A DNA stretch of 64,000 bases from Polyangiaceae bacterium. Its GTDB lineage: Bacteria > Myxococcota_A > Polyangia > Polyangiales > Polyangiaceae. The notes under the pieces are model-generated. The model was not told the DNA's origin. It did not search any database and worked only from the letters and a program-made list of their open reading frames with translations. Positions 48,080-57,470 of the stretch are shown piece after piece. Within the stretch, counting starts at the first letter, position 1. Every line of letters begins with the position of its first letter. Location: NCBI GenBank assembly GCA_013361525.1, contig JABFXY010000008.1, positions 38,388 through 102,387 of the forward strand, in the 5' to 3' direction. A program made the position numbers and the translations under genes.

Positions 48080-49359
48080 CGACGCGCCCGGACACGCATC
48101 GCTCGAGCGCCTCGTCGCCGAGCGCCCGCGCAGGCTTCACCGCCGTCGAGCTCATGGTCGCGATCACCACGTCGCTCATCGTTTGCGCCGGTGCCTACAC
48201 GCTCGCGAAGACGTCGCTCGAGGTCTTCCAGCAAGAGGCCCGGATGAACTCGGCCCAGTTCAACAACGTCATGGGCATGAACCGGCTCTCGACCGACATC
48301 AAGCGTGCCGGGTTCCAGACGAGCCCCGACGCCGACACGGATCTGCAGGTCTGCGCACCTCCGACGGGTGCGCTCGCGGGTTTGCTCAAGGCGGTCAATG
48401 TCTTCGAGGGTGCCGACAGCGGCACCTACGGCTCCGGCGACTACCTCGGGTTGCCGTCGATGGTCACCGGCCCGGAGAACAACCGCGCCCCCGATCGCAT
48501 TCGGCTCGCCGCAAACTACACGACCTCCGACAAGTACCGGCTCGGCCCCGTCGACATGACGGGCAACAAGATCTCCGTGCAGGTCGACCAGCTCGCAGTG
48601 CAGCGGATCTTCCACGACGCGCGCCTCGCCGGCGGAAACGAGTTCTGCTCGGCCTTCCCCGCCGGCGGCATCGCTCGGCTCGTCGATGCCGCAAACCGCA
48701 CGCGCTTCATCGAGGTCGCGAGCTGCGCCACCACCGACAACACCGACGCGACGAACTACGCGTCGATCACGATCACCGCGGTGAACATCCCGGTCGGAAC
48801 CGGCTGCGGTGAGGCGACCCAGGGCTACATCAACCCGGTCAACGTCATCGACTACGTCCCCGTTCACCTCACCAATTTGAACGCAACGTCGCAAGGCCTC
48901 GGCACGACGATCCAAACCCTGCTGACCCAGGAGTCGACGAATGCGGGCGTGACCGGCGACGAGAGCCGCATGATGCTCGTCCGGCGCGCGCTCGGCGCGA
49001 ACGGCGCGATTCTCCCAAACTCCACCACCATCGAGGCGGACTACCTCGTCGATCTCAACTTCAGCGCGCGGTACGCGTCCGACGCGCTCCAGCCGAACAC
49101 TCACCAGTTCGCCGACTTCGAAGCGGTCGGGGCCATCCCGGAAAACCAGGTCCGCAGCCTCGGGATTCGGATGACGACCCGCTCCCGCTTCGCCGACCGC
49201 GCCGAGCGCGGTTTCACCGTCGTGCCGAACGCGTCGCAGCCGCTTCCGCGGTTCGAAGCGTTCACGAGCACGGCGACGAATCGAATGCGTTTCGCACGGG
49301 TCCGAACGTTCTTTACCGAGGTCGCGATCTCGAACCTCCAGGGGGTGGTGCCGTGGTGA
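48076..49359 (+). CDS. pilW: Minor prepilin PilW-like
   Basis: 427 residues, GTG start overlapping the pilV stop by four bases (GTGA). The leader ends SARAG, giving mature FTAVELMVAITTSLIVCAG with Glu5. The long body (RLSTDIKRAGF, then many Asn/Thr-rich segments) matches PilW-type minor pilins in size and in the IKRAGF motif. Several cysteines are present (VCAPPTG, EFCSAF, VASCATT, GTGCGEA). Confidence 0.88.
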   Translation: MTTRPDTHRSSASSPSARAGFTAVELMVAITTSLIVCAGAYTLAKTSLEVFQQEARMNSAQFNNVMGMNRLSTDIKRAGFQTSPDADTDLQVCAPPTGALAGLLKAVNVFEGADSGTYGSGDYLGLPSMVTGPENNRAPDRIRLAANYTTSDKYRLGPVDMTGNKISVQVDQLAVQRIFHDARLAGGNEFCSAFPAGGIARLVDAANRTRFIEVASCATTDNTDATNYASITITAVNIPVGTGCGEATQGYINPVNVIDYVPVHLTNLNATSQGLGTTIQTLLTQESTNAGVTGDESRMMLVRRALGANGAILPNSTTIEADYLVDLNFSARYASDALQPNTHQFADFEAVGAIPENQVRSLGIRMTTRSRFADRAERGFTVVPNASQPLPRFEAFTSTATNRMRFARVRTFFTEVAISNLQGVVPW

Positions 49360-50147
49360 TCGGGAAGAAGCTCGTTCGGCGTGTCGGTACCCGCCGTGCT
49401 CTGTCTCGCCGCGCTCTCTCTCGCCGCGCTCTGTCTCGCCGCGCTCTCTCTCGCCGCGGAATGACCGTGTTCGTGGTGTTGCTGGTCATCACGATGTTGG
49501 GCGCCATCGGCATGTTCGCTGCGCGTTCGTCGCAGCTCGGCGTAACGAACTCGGGCCGCTATCGCCAAATGGTGCAAACGCACTACGTGGCCGAGGCGGG
49601 TATGCACGCCACCGTTTCGGAGTTTGCGCGCGACTCCCAGCAATACCTCGAGCAGCTCAAGGCTTCGTCGCCGCCGGCCACGGTGTCGGGCGCGACCTAT
49701 CCCTGTCAGGACATCCCGTGGAACCCGTCGAAGCCGACATTCCGTCCCGCTTCGACGAACTGTCTGCGCCTCGGCTACGACACCGTCGAGCGATCGGCGC
49801 GACGTCGCACGGGCAACAGCTCCCTCGACGTCTTCGTCAAGAAGGGCATCGGCGGCGCCAACGAGTCCCTGCCCGGCAGCTTCGGCATGGCGAACATCGC
49901 CGGCAACTTCGCGATCGAGGTCACCGACGAGCGCGCCGTCGACCCGCCCCCCGCCGGCATGGCGATCGCCGGCACGGGCCCCGGCACCTCGACGGTCTTC
50001 AAGGCCGTCACCGTCCGCGTCATGGGTCAGCTCATCCCGACCGAAGACGACGGCGACAAGCTTCCCCCGACGAACGACACCTTCAAGTACGCAACGAGCA
50101 TCGAAATGATTCGTGCCGAGGTCGTCGTCGGCCCGGTCAAACCCTGA
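49356..50147 (+). CDS. pilX: Minor prepilin PilX-like with repeat leader
   Basis: About 263 residues. GTG at 49356 overlaps the pilW stop (GTGA). The 35-residue leader contains four in-frame copies of RRALS (residues 13-32) and ends in RRG. Cleavage after Gly35 would give MTVFVVLLVITMLGAIGMF, without Glu5, as in PilX/GspK-type pilins. The early mature motif HYVAEAGMHATVSEFARDS is typical of PilX. Its repeated leader is discussed in findings. Confidence 0.88.
   Translation: MIGKKLVRRVGTRRALSRRALSRRALSRRALSRRGMTVFVVLLVITMLGAIGMFAARSSQLGVTNSGRYRQMVQTHYVAEAGMHATVSEFARDSQQYLEQLKASSPPATVSGATYPCQDIPWNPSKPTFRPASTNCLRLGYDTVERSARRRTGNSSLDVFVKKGIGGANESLPGSFGMANIAGNFAIEVTDERAVDPPPAGMAIAGTGPGTSTVFKAVTVRVMGQLIPTEDDGDKLPPTNDTFKYATSIEMIRAEVVVGPVKP
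49392..49459 (+). repeat. 15-bp tandem repeat in the pilX leader (4.5 copies)
   Basis: Units CGCCGTGCTCTGTCT / CGCCGCGCTCTCTCT alternate at 49392-49406, 49407-49421, 49422-49436 and 49437-49451, followed by a partial unit to 49459. Alternate copies are nearly identical, so the true period may be 30 bp. The unit encodes R-R-A-L-S without changing the frame. Confidence 0.9.
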
Positions 50148-50182
50148 AGTCTTCGATTTCCCACTTACGAATTACCCACTTG

Positions 50183-50226
50183 GCGCGAGTGATTGCGCCT
50201 GTCACGCGCGAGTGATTGCGCGTGTC
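50183..50226 (+). repeat. 21-bp direct repeat upstream of pilY1
   Basis: GCGCGAGTGATTGCGC-x-TGTC at 50183-50203 and again at 50206-50226, the two differing by one base. It is in the 139-bp gap between pilX and pilY1. Could be a binding site for a regulator or the scar of a small duplication. Confidence 0.6.
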
Positions 50227-50286
50227 GTGACGACGATTGCTTCTTCGCGTGGAGCACCACGCAAACCGATTCGGCCGGAGGAACTC

Positions 50287-53200
50287 ATGACGCCCCTCAC
50301 AAACACGCGAAAACGCCTGGTGAAGCGCGGAATCATCGGAGCGAGCGCGATCCTGTTGCTCGGCGTTTCGCGTGACGGCTATGGCCAGGGGAGCGACGGC
50401 ATCAAGAAGCCGAACGTCATGGTCATGATCGACACCTCCGAGTCGATGGTCCGCGCCATGGACGGCTCCGCGGCCGACTGTGAGGACGGCGACAAGGGCC
50501 GTTGGGCGATCCTGATGGAGGCGCTCACCGGCAGCGTCAACGATCTGCGCTGCAACTCCGGCCGCATCTCGAACTCGCCGAGCATCCGCGAGAAGGCCGT
50601 TCCGATCGATTCGAACGGCTGCCGACCATATCTCAATCAGGACAGCTCCGTCGTCGACGCGCTCACAGCCCACCCCGGCGCCTGGCCCTACATGACCCAG
50701 GGCAACAAAGAGTGGCGCCAGACGGTCGTCTACTGCGGCAAGAACAACAACAGCATGTACGACAACGACTACAACACCCGTTGTGGCGCGGGGTCGAGCT
50801 GGAATTTCGGCGAGCTCTGCAAGATCAAGAACAAGGAGTGGGACCAGATCGATGACGGCCTCATCGACACCTACTCCACGCAGATGCGCTTTGGTTTGAT
50901 GGCGTTCGACGGGTTGTCGACGACGCAGAACGCCAACAACGACCTCGACTACCTCTACTGGTACCACGCGATGAACCGCGTCGCGGGGGACGTGAAATAC
51001 GGTCAGAACGACAACTGCCAGCTCGGCACGACGGGCGGCCGTTGTTATCTGGCAAACGCCAATACGTGGTTCGGCAGCAACTACTATGGCGATCCGCAGT
51101 TCAGCTATTGGTTCCAGGCGAACGGCAACAGCTGGTTGAACGGGAATCGCGCCTACGGCGGATACATCGTCTCGGAAAACCCGATGTGGTCCGTGACGCT
51201 CACGTTCCCCCGGCACACCGTCGCCGAATCGAACATCGACATCGGCGTGCGCAACCCGCTCGCTCGCCCCGATCAGGGCAGGTTGATTGGCTTCGGCGCC
51301 GCCAGTTGGGACTTCAACGATCCCGGCGCGCTCGGCTGCAGCTCGGAGGACGACTGCACGAAGCTCCACAACGAAATGGTGCAGCAGGCGATCCTCGGCA
51401 CGACACAGACGCTCGCGCGTGTCCCCGCGATGTCGCCCGACGCCAAGGCAGGCCTCCTCGCGGGGCTCTTGCTACCGGGCAATCACGACGCTCCGTCCTC
51501 CACGCCGATCGCGGCCGCCCTTCGCGACGCGTACGAGTTTTTCCGTTACGACAACGCGTCGGTCGCGGTCCATGTCCCCCACCCGCACAACGTCGACCCG
51601 TCGACGAACAGCGCGCTGATGGGGAAGATCTCGCCCAGCCAGGATCCCTATTACAACGGCACGGCGAACGCCTGCCGCAAGCAGCACATCGTCCTCGTCA
51701 CCGGCGGCGAGCCGGAGAACGACATCCACGATCGCGCGGCGAGCTGGGCCTGGCAGCTGAACGACGATCGCGGCGTGAAGACGTACGTCCTCGGCACCGC
51801 AGCTCGCTACGTGCAATGGAATCGGCATTGGCTCGGCATCGGCTTCCCCGAGACGAAGGATTGCACCACGGTGAGTTATCCCGCGGACTTCGGCTCCGGC
51901 GAGATGTGTGAGCCGGACCCGATCGACCCCGTGAGGTTCAAGTACGCCGACCCCGACTACGCCACGCTTCTCTCCGGGTCCGAGCCCGACAAGTTGCGCG
52001 CCTGCTGCACCCTGGTGGAGACGGCGTATCGCGGCGGCACGGGTAAACCCTACTTCCCCGAGAACGCCAGCGAGGTGAAGCAGGACCTCAACAAGATCCT
52101 CTCGGACATCAGCGGCGAGCTGGTCAGCCGGACGCAGCCGACGTTCGCGAGCGCACCGCGCACCTTCATGGCGCAGGCGACGCCGATGTCGGTCAAGGGA
52201 ACGTACTTCGAGCTCCGCTCTTCGGTGCACCTCAACGAAGGCGACACGATGTGGCGCGGCAACCTCGAGCGCGTCCGTTACGCGTGCACGACCGGGGCAT
52301 CGCCCGTTCCGACGCCGCTACTCGTCGAGGCGAGCAAAGGTGATCGTTATCAAGAGAACGTGAACATCGTGAGCGCGAGCCCGTCGCGCAAGTTCTTCAC
52401 GGTCGCTCCGCTCGCCGACGTGGGTAACGGCAATGGCGACGACGACGTCACGAACTACGCGCTTCGCATGCAGGGCTCGCTCCGCCCGACCGCCGGCGAT
52501 CCGAACGACGAAGATCATCTCTTCAATGGCGGTGACGAGGGCAACTACCGTCGATTCCCGAACAACACGAGTGACACGACGCTCGACGTTCCGGTGGATG
52601 TCGACACGCTTCCCAGCCGTATCGACGGCCTCACCGACGTGCCGAAGCTCCCGGTCGTCATGGGCATGCGTGACTCCGACAAGAAGGCGTGCGACGCCGC
52701 GACCGGCACCAACAACCTCGAACAGTGCGCCGACCGCGTGGTGAAGTGGTTCGCGGGTGACGACGATCCGGGTGGCGATACACCGTCGCGTCTGCCGGGC
52801 AGCAGCCACTGCGCCAACTCCAACAACTGCAGCGCGCTCGGCGGCATCTATCACTCCTCGCCGGTCGTCGTCCCGCCTCCGCAGGCCTCCGACTCCGACG
52901 AGCAGAACTTCGGCCGTGTCCGAAGCAACGGGGAGCAGTCGTTCTTCGAGCAGTACCAGAACCGCCCGATGATGGCGTATCAGCAGACCACCGACGGCCA
53001 GCTACACGCGTTCGTCCTCACGATGGACGACTTCGACGGCGGCACGAATCCGGACTGGGACGCGAGCGCCTCGCCGACGCCGGTCAACAAGACCGACGCG
53101 CTTCGCAACAACGAGCTCTGGTCGTTCATCCCGCCGGCGGTCATGCCGTCCTTGTTCCCGAACTTCAACGTCCAGGTTCGCCTCCTCGACGGGCAGCTCA

Positions 53201-54777
53201 CCTGGGACAACGTCGTGTTCGAGCGACCTTTCGGTGAAAATGGCGGCGTCAGCTCGACGGACGGCGACAACGTGAACTGGGACTACCGGACGGTGATCGT
53301 CGCTGCGAGCGGCGAGTCGGCGCTCGGTGGCTTCTACTATGCGCTCGACGTCACCGACCCGGTGAAGCCGCGTTTCCTCTGGCAGCTCAGCTACGCGGGT
53401 AACGGCGCCAACGGCGAGCCCGGCGACAGGCTCTTCGGCAAGTCGGCGCCCGGCGCCGCCATCACGCACATTCGATACGAGGAGCGAGACGGCCGGCAGA
53501 AGATCGTGGCCGTCGCCGTGTTGCCCGGTGGTAAGCCGATCAAGTCGGCCCCCGTCAGCGTCGTGGATCGCCGAATCGATCCCGACAGCTACTGGGACGG
53601 CTCCCGCAAGCCTCGCTCGCGGGTCCGCAACTGGGGTACCGGCAGCGACCTCGATCGCGGCGAGCCGTCTCGCAGCCTCACCATCGTCGAGCTGTCCACC
53701 GGGCGGATCCTGGGCCGCATCGTCGGCGACATGGCCGACAACCCGCGTGATCCGTCCGACGCGACGAACCTGACGCGCACCATCCTGCACGACCACGTCG
53801 CCATCGGCCGATCCGACGCCGCGAAGAGGCCGTTCGACAGCCCGATTACCGGCGTGCCGGTCGCGTATCCGGCCGGTATCGGCAAAGTCGCCGACCGAGT
53901 CTATGTCGGCGACGCGGACGGCGCGCTCTGGCGCATCGATCTATCGAGCCCGGACCCGGACGACTGGAAAGCGCGGATCGCCTTCGACGCGTACAACAGG
54001 GGCACGAACTCCACGCTCGACAAGGCGTACATCGCGACGGGCCCGAACAAGGGTAATCAGCTCGACAACAACGCGGCCCCCGACGATGCCGCGCTCATGG
54101 GCCAGCCGATCCAGACGGCGCCGGTGCTCTCGCTCGACGACAGCGGCAACGTCGTCGTCACCTTCACCACCGGTGATCAGGAAGAGTTCCGCACGGTCTC
54201 CGACGGCATGGTGAACATCCTCGCGAGCTTCCCCGAGGTGCCGAAGGACGACTACCCGTACTTCCAAGCGACGCTCGATTCGTCACAAGGAGTCGAGGTC
54301 GCCTTCCAAGACGGCGCGCGCGTCACCGGCCCGCTCAACCTCTTCGACGGTCAGCTCTACTTCGCCTACTTCTCGCCGGTGAACGGTGGGACTTGTCAGG
54401 CCGGTAAAGGTGGGCTCTGCGGCTTCAACTACGTGCGCCGCGAGAGCGACGTACCGATCCCCGCGACCGACTTGAACCCGGAGACGGGCAGCGGCGCCAC
54501 GATCTGCGAGGACTTCTCGCACGGCGAGGTCGTCTTCGGTGTGTCGATCAACCTGATGCCCTCGTGCACCCCGACGGAGAGCGTCTCGACCGATCCGTGG
54601 CTCGCCGGCCAGTACAAATCGATCACGCAGTCGAACCTCGGCCAGTACCAGCTCTCGTACCACACGAACGTCGACGGCGGAGAGCACCAGGACGCGAAGA
54701 CGCCGAACGCGACCTTGGATTTGCCGGCTCCGTCCTCGAAGACCCGCGTGCGCACTTGGGTTAGCGTCGTCGAGTGA
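50287..54777 (+). CDS. pilY1: PilY1-type pilus tip adhesin
   Basis: About 1496 residues. The ATG at 50287 follows a good site (GGAGGAAC) and a signal peptide (IIGASAILLLGVSRDGYGQ). An N-terminal von Willebrand-A-like domain begins at NVMVMIDTSESM and includes the FGLMAFDGLS strand. The C-terminal ~550 residues resemble the PilY1 beta-propeller (YHSSPVVVPPP, FYYALDVTDPVKPRFLW, YVGDADGALWRIDL). PilY1 sits at the tip of type IV pili with the minor pilins and helps adhesion, twitching and surface sensing. It has about ten cysteines in the first third (e.g. AADCEDGD, DLRCNSG, VYCGKN, RCGAGS). The stop is overlapped by the next gene (GTGA). It is coupled with four minor-pilin genes. Confidence 0.94.
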   Translation: MTPLTNTRKRLVKRGIIGASAILLLGVSRDGYGQGSDGIKKPNVMVMIDTSESMVRAMDGSAADCEDGDKGRWAILMEALTGSVNDLRCNSGRISNSPSIREKAVPIDSNGCRPYLNQDSSVVDALTAHPGAWPYMTQGNKEWRQTVVYCGKNNNSMYDNDYNTRCGAGSSWNFGELCKIKNKEWDQIDDGLIDTYSTQMRFGLMAFDGLSTTQNANNDLDYLYWYHAMNRVAGDVKYGQNDNCQLGTTGGRCYLANANTWFGSNYYGDPQFSYWFQANGNSWLNGNRAYGGYIVSENPMWSVTLTFPRHTVAESNIDIGVRNPLARPDQGRLIGFGAASWDFNDPGALGCSSEDDCTKLHNEMVQQAILGTTQTLARVPAMSPDAKAGLLAGLLLPGNHDAPSSTPIAAALRDAYEFFRYDNASVAVHVPHPHNVDPSTNSALMGKISPSQDPYYNGTANACRKQHIVLVTGGEPENDIHDRAASWAWQLNDDRGVKTYVLGTAARYVQWNRHWLGIGFPETKDCTTVSYPADFGSGEMCEPDPIDPVRFKYADPDYATLLSGSEPDKLRACCTLVETAYRGGTGKPYFPENASEVKQDLNKILSDISGELVSRTQPTFASAPRTFMAQATPMSVKGTYFELRSSVHLNEGDTMWRGNLERVRYACTTGASPVPTPLLVEASKGDRYQENVNIVSASPSRKFFTVAPLADVGNGNGDDDVTNYALRMQGSLRPTAGDPNDEDHLFNGGDEGNYRRFPNNTSDTTLDVPVDVDTLPSRIDGLTDVPKLPVVMGMRDSDKKACDAATGTNNLEQCADRVVKWFAGDDDPGGDTPSRLPGSSHCANSNNCSALGGIYHSSPVVVPPPQASDSDEQNFGRVRSNGEQSFFEQYQNRPMMAYQQTTDGQLHAFVLTMDDFDGGTNPDWDASASPTPVNKTDALRNNELWSFIPPAVMPSLFPNFNVQVRLLDGQLTWDNVVFERPFGENGGVSSTDGDNVNWDYRTVIVAASGESALGGFYYALDVTDPVKPRFLWQLSYAGNGANGEPGDRLFGKSAPGAAITHIRYEERDGRQKIVAVAVLPGGKPIKSAPVSVVDRRIDPDSYWDGSRKPRSRVRNWGTGSDLDRGEPSRSLTIVELSTGRILGRIVGDMADNPRDPSDATNLTRTILHDHVAIGRSDAAKRPFDSPITGVPVAYPAGIGKVADRVYVGDADGALWRIDLSSPDPDDWKARIAFDAYNRGTNSTLDKAYIATGPNKGNQLDNNAAPDDAALMGQPIQTAPVLSLDDSGNVVVTFTTGDQEEFRTVSDGMVNILASFPEVPKDDYPYFQATLDSSQGVEVAFQDGARVTGPLNLFDGQLYFAYFSPVNGGTCQAGKGGLCGFNYVRRESDVPIPATDLNPETGSGATICEDFSHGEVVFGVSINLMPSCTPTESVSTDPWLAGQYKSITQSNLGQYQLSYHTNVDGGEHQDAKTPNATLDLPAPSSKTRVRTWVSVVE

Positions 54778-55283
54778 AGCGAGCATCTTGGTGGGCCGGC
54801 GCCGCGGCCGCGATGTCGATCGCGGCGATCGGCGCCGGCTGTGATCCGAAGGACGAGCCGACACAACCGTCGGCGAGTCAAGCGCCCGCGCCCGATGCGG
54901 TCGACCCGAGCGGGCTCATCGAGGGACCGAACGTCGCGTTCGGGCTGCGCCTTCCGTTTCGCTCCGTCGTGCTGGAAGAGTCGCCGACCGGCGCACAGAT
55001 CGACCTCCCCTTCCCGCTCGAACAGGTCTCGACGTACGTGCGAGCTCGCGTCGAGACGAGTGACGTGAAGGTCGGTCCCGGGTCTACGCGGTTCCAGAGC
55101 GCGGCCGTCATCGGTGGCGCCCCCGAGATGCGGTTCGACATCGTGCTCAAGCGAATGTCGGGGGCGACGAAGATCTCGATGATTCGCCGGTTCGCCGAGG
55201 AGCCTCCGCCGGTCGAGCCGGCACCAACCGTGTCGGTCGACCCGAGCCTCTTCGAGAAGGGCCCCCCGCCGAAATCCGAATAG
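54774..55283 (+). CDS. Lipoprotein coupled to pilY1
   Basis: 169 residues. The GTG at 54774 overlaps the pilY1 stop by four bases, so it is the last gene of the pilin operon. The lipobox (AAIGAGC, Cys23) is followed by a Pro/Ala linker and a small strand-rich domain (~50-145: VAFGLRLPFRSVVLEESP, VSTYVRARVETSDV). No family recognised. In Myxococcus xanthus the minor-pilin/PilY1 clusters sometimes carry an extra exported protein; this could play such a part, but it is not the cytochrome seen there (no heme motif). Confidence 0.83.
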   Translation: MKRASWWAGAAAAMSIAAIGAGCDPKDEPTQPSASQAPAPDAVDPSGLIEGPNVAFGLRLPFRSVVLEESPTGAQIDLPFPLEQVSTYVRARVETSDVKVGPGSTRFQSAAVIGGAPEMRFDIVLKRMSGATKISMIRRFAEEPPPVEPAPTVSVDPSLFEKGPPPKSE

Positions 55284-55298
55284 CCGGCGATCGTTTCG

Positions 55299-56156
55299 TC
55301 AGCTCGCGCTGACCTTCGCCGAACCGTCGAGGGTGATGATGGACGCCTCGAGCTCGCTGGTCTCGCCCGGGTCGACGGCCGAGATCCGTCCCTCGTCCGT
55401 CGGAGGCAGCGTCGTGTCCTGATCCGCGTCGTCGGCGGTCCTGCGTAAGATCACGACGGCGCCGCGAACGCGGCCCGCGTGATCGAACACGGGGGCCGCT
55501 CGGCTGAAGACCGTCCTCGCGCCGAGGACCGTCGGCTCGGTGACGTCGATCACCTCTGCGAACGCCAGGGTTCGCTCGAGCGGCTCGCGGAGCATCGCGA
55601 GCACGTCGACCGACGTGATGGTGTCGCCGCGACCGATGATGCCGCCCAACATCGCTTGCGCGGACGGGTTCATGTAGAGGACGCGCAGCTGCCGATCGGT
55701 CGAGATGACGCCGTCGTCGAGCAGCTTCACCGTCGTCGACGACCACCGCTCGCTGTCGTGGATCGCGCGGTAGTCGCGCTGTCGTTCGAGCGCGATGGTG
55801 ATCGCCCAATGCAGCGCATCCGCTTGCACGGGCTTGAGAACGTAGGCCCATGGCCGCGCGCGCTTCACTCGCTCGAGCGCGGACGGGTCCGTCCGCGCGG
55901 TCACGAACACGACCGGGACGTCGAAGCGCGACCGGAGCACCTGCGCGGCGTCGATGCCGTCGAGCTCGCCGTCGATGAGGATGTCCATGAGGACGATGTC
56001 GGGTGATTGCGACGCTGCGACGCTGATCGCCGTGCCGGCGGTGTCCGCGATCGCGAGGACCTCGTAACCGAACTCCTCCAGCATCGCTTGCATGCGAGCA
56101 GCAGAAGCGCGGTCGTCCTCCACGATGAGAACGCGGACGCGTCGAGGCTCAAGCAT
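55299..56156 (-). CDS. Response regulator with REC and PAS domains
   Basis: About 285 residues. The receiver domain (~5-120) has the acid pair in VLIVEDDRAS, the phosphoacceptor Asp58 in IVLMDILID, Thr86 in VVFVTARTD and Lys108 in AYVLKPV, so it should accept phosphate from a histidine kinase. A PAS domain (~140-255: LLDDGVISTDRQLRVLYMNP, VLGARTVFSRAAPVFDHAGR) follows. There is no DNA-binding or enzymatic output domain, so it probably acts by protein contact. The ATG at 56156 has GGAGG eight bases upstream. No partner kinase is adjacent. It is convergent with the pilin operon. Confidence 0.92.
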   Translation of the reverse strand: MLEPRRVRVLIVEDDRASAARMQAMLEEFGYEVLAIADTAGTAISVAASQSPDIVLMDILIDGELDGIDAAQVLRSRFDVPVVFVTARTDPSALERVKRARPWAYVLKPVQADALHWAITIALERQRDYRAIHDSERWSSTTVKLLDDGVISTDRQLRVLYMNPSAQAMLGGIIGRGDTITSVDVLAMLREPLERTLAFAEVIDVTEPTVLGARTVFSRAAPVFDHAGRVRGAVVILRRTADDADQDTTLPPTDEGRISAVDPGETSELEASIITLDGSAKVSAS

Positions 56157-56316
56157 GGGACCTCCGCAGAATCGCGGCGCGACGCAAGCCAACCGAGCCA
56201 CGACGCATGGCCTCAACTCTAGCGTGAGTGCACGCGACAATCATGCTCGGACGCCGTGTCAATGTGCCTCATCCATACGTTGACTTTGCTCTTCGCCTCC
56301 TCCCTAATCCGTCCCC

Positions 56317-57411
56317 GTGAACCGAACACCTAAGGGCCCGAGGGCCGCTGCCTTAGCGTTCTGCGTCTTCCTCGCCGCTTGTGCGAGCTTGGACGTGAAG
56401 CTGATCAATCAGGACTACAAGAAGCCCAACAACGTCTGGGTCTTCTTCACCGTCGAAGACGGCGACGAGCCTGTCGGTGGCCTCACAGCGAACGACTTCG
56501 TCATCTACGAGGACGGGGGCGAGGTCTCGAAGTTCGAGAGCAAGCAGATCATCCAGAACCCCGAAGTTGCGGCGGTCATGTACACGATGCTGCTCATGGA
56601 CGTGAGCGGCAGCATCACGGAGTCGGGTCAGGCCGACGCCCTCGTCGACGCCGCCAAAGACTTCTCCGACCGTGTCGGCAAGTCGCAGAAGGTGGGTGTG
56701 TACGCGTTCGACGGCGAGGCGAAGATTCACTCCGTCACGCCGTTCACCGAGGCCCAGGGCTCCGTCCAAGGTGGTCTCGAAGGCCTCCGCACCCGCAAGC
56801 CGAAGGACCCCTCCACGAACCTCCACGGCGCAGTCGTCGAGGGTCTGCGCGAGCTCAAGAAGGAGCTCGACAAGGACCGCCGGCCGCTCAAGTTCGGCAC
56901 CCTCGTCGTCTTCTCCGACGGCACCGACCGCGCAAACCGTGTCACGCGCGACGAGATGCTCGACGAGATGAAGAAGGAGGAATACGACAACTACGAGATC
57001 TATGCGATCGGCGTCGGCGCCGAGATCGCAGAGGCGGACCTCGACGACATCGGTCGCGACGGGACGGTGCTCTCGACGGACAAGACGAAGGTCAAAGAGT
57101 CCTTCAATGAGGTCGCCGCTCGCCTCGAGCAGCACATGAAGCGCTTCTACCTGCTCTCGTATTGCTCCCCCGCCCGAAAAGGGGATCACGAGGTCACGAT
57201 CGAGGCAAACCGCAAGGATCCCTCGGGTCGCGGGTCGCTCGATTCGAAGTTCAACGCGGACGGCTTCGGCCCCCCGCCCGAGTGCGATCCGGAACGCCAG
57301 CCGACGTTCGACATGAAGGCCACGACCGAGGCACCACCGCCCCCAGGCGAGGCACCGTCGGGCGGTGCGAAGGTCAAGGTCGACGCGAAGGTGAAGGTTC
57401 AGGGAAACTGA
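56317..57411 (+). CDS. Lipoprotein with von Willebrand factor A domain
   Basis: 364 residues, GTG start. A lipoprotein signal (FLAACAS) is followed by an Ig-like stretch (~35-80: VWVFFTVEDGDEPVGGLTAND) and a VWA domain (~88-300) with a complete MIDAS motif (Asp95-x-Ser97-x-Ser99, then TNLHGAVVEGLREL and VVFSDGTDRAN). It probably binds a metal ion and a protein ligand on the outer membrane. The C-terminal ~90 residues are a Pro/Lys-rich linker. It is followed, 59 bp later, by a Ser/Thr kinase. Confidence 0.88.
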   Translation: MNRTPKGPRAAALAFCVFLAACASLDVKLINQDYKKPNNVWVFFTVEDGDEPVGGLTANDFVIYEDGGEVSKFESKQIIQNPEVAAVMYTMLLMDVSGSITESGQADALVDAAKDFSDRVGKSQKVGVYAFDGEAKIHSVTPFTEAQGSVQGGLEGLRTRKPKDPSTNLHGAVVEGLRELKKELDKDRRPLKFGTLVVFSDGTDRANRVTRDEMLDEMKKEEYDNYEIYAIGVGAEIAEADLDDIGRDGTVLSTDKTKVKESFNEVAARLEQHMKRFYLLSYCSPARKGDHEVTIEANRKDPSGRGSLDSKFNADGFGPPPECDPERQPTFDMKATTEAPPPPGEAPSGGAKVKVDAKVKVQGN

Positions 57412-57470
57412 CCGCGGCTCGCGGCTTGTCTGCTGCCGCTTGACCACCCCCTGCTAGCCTTCTCAGCCGG

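Noticed and set aside
50182..50200. Possible sigma-54 promoter (TTGGCGCG and TTGC) before pilY1
   Set aside because: The GG-to-GC spacing is one base longer than the strict sigma-54 requirement, and the sequence is part of a direct repeat.
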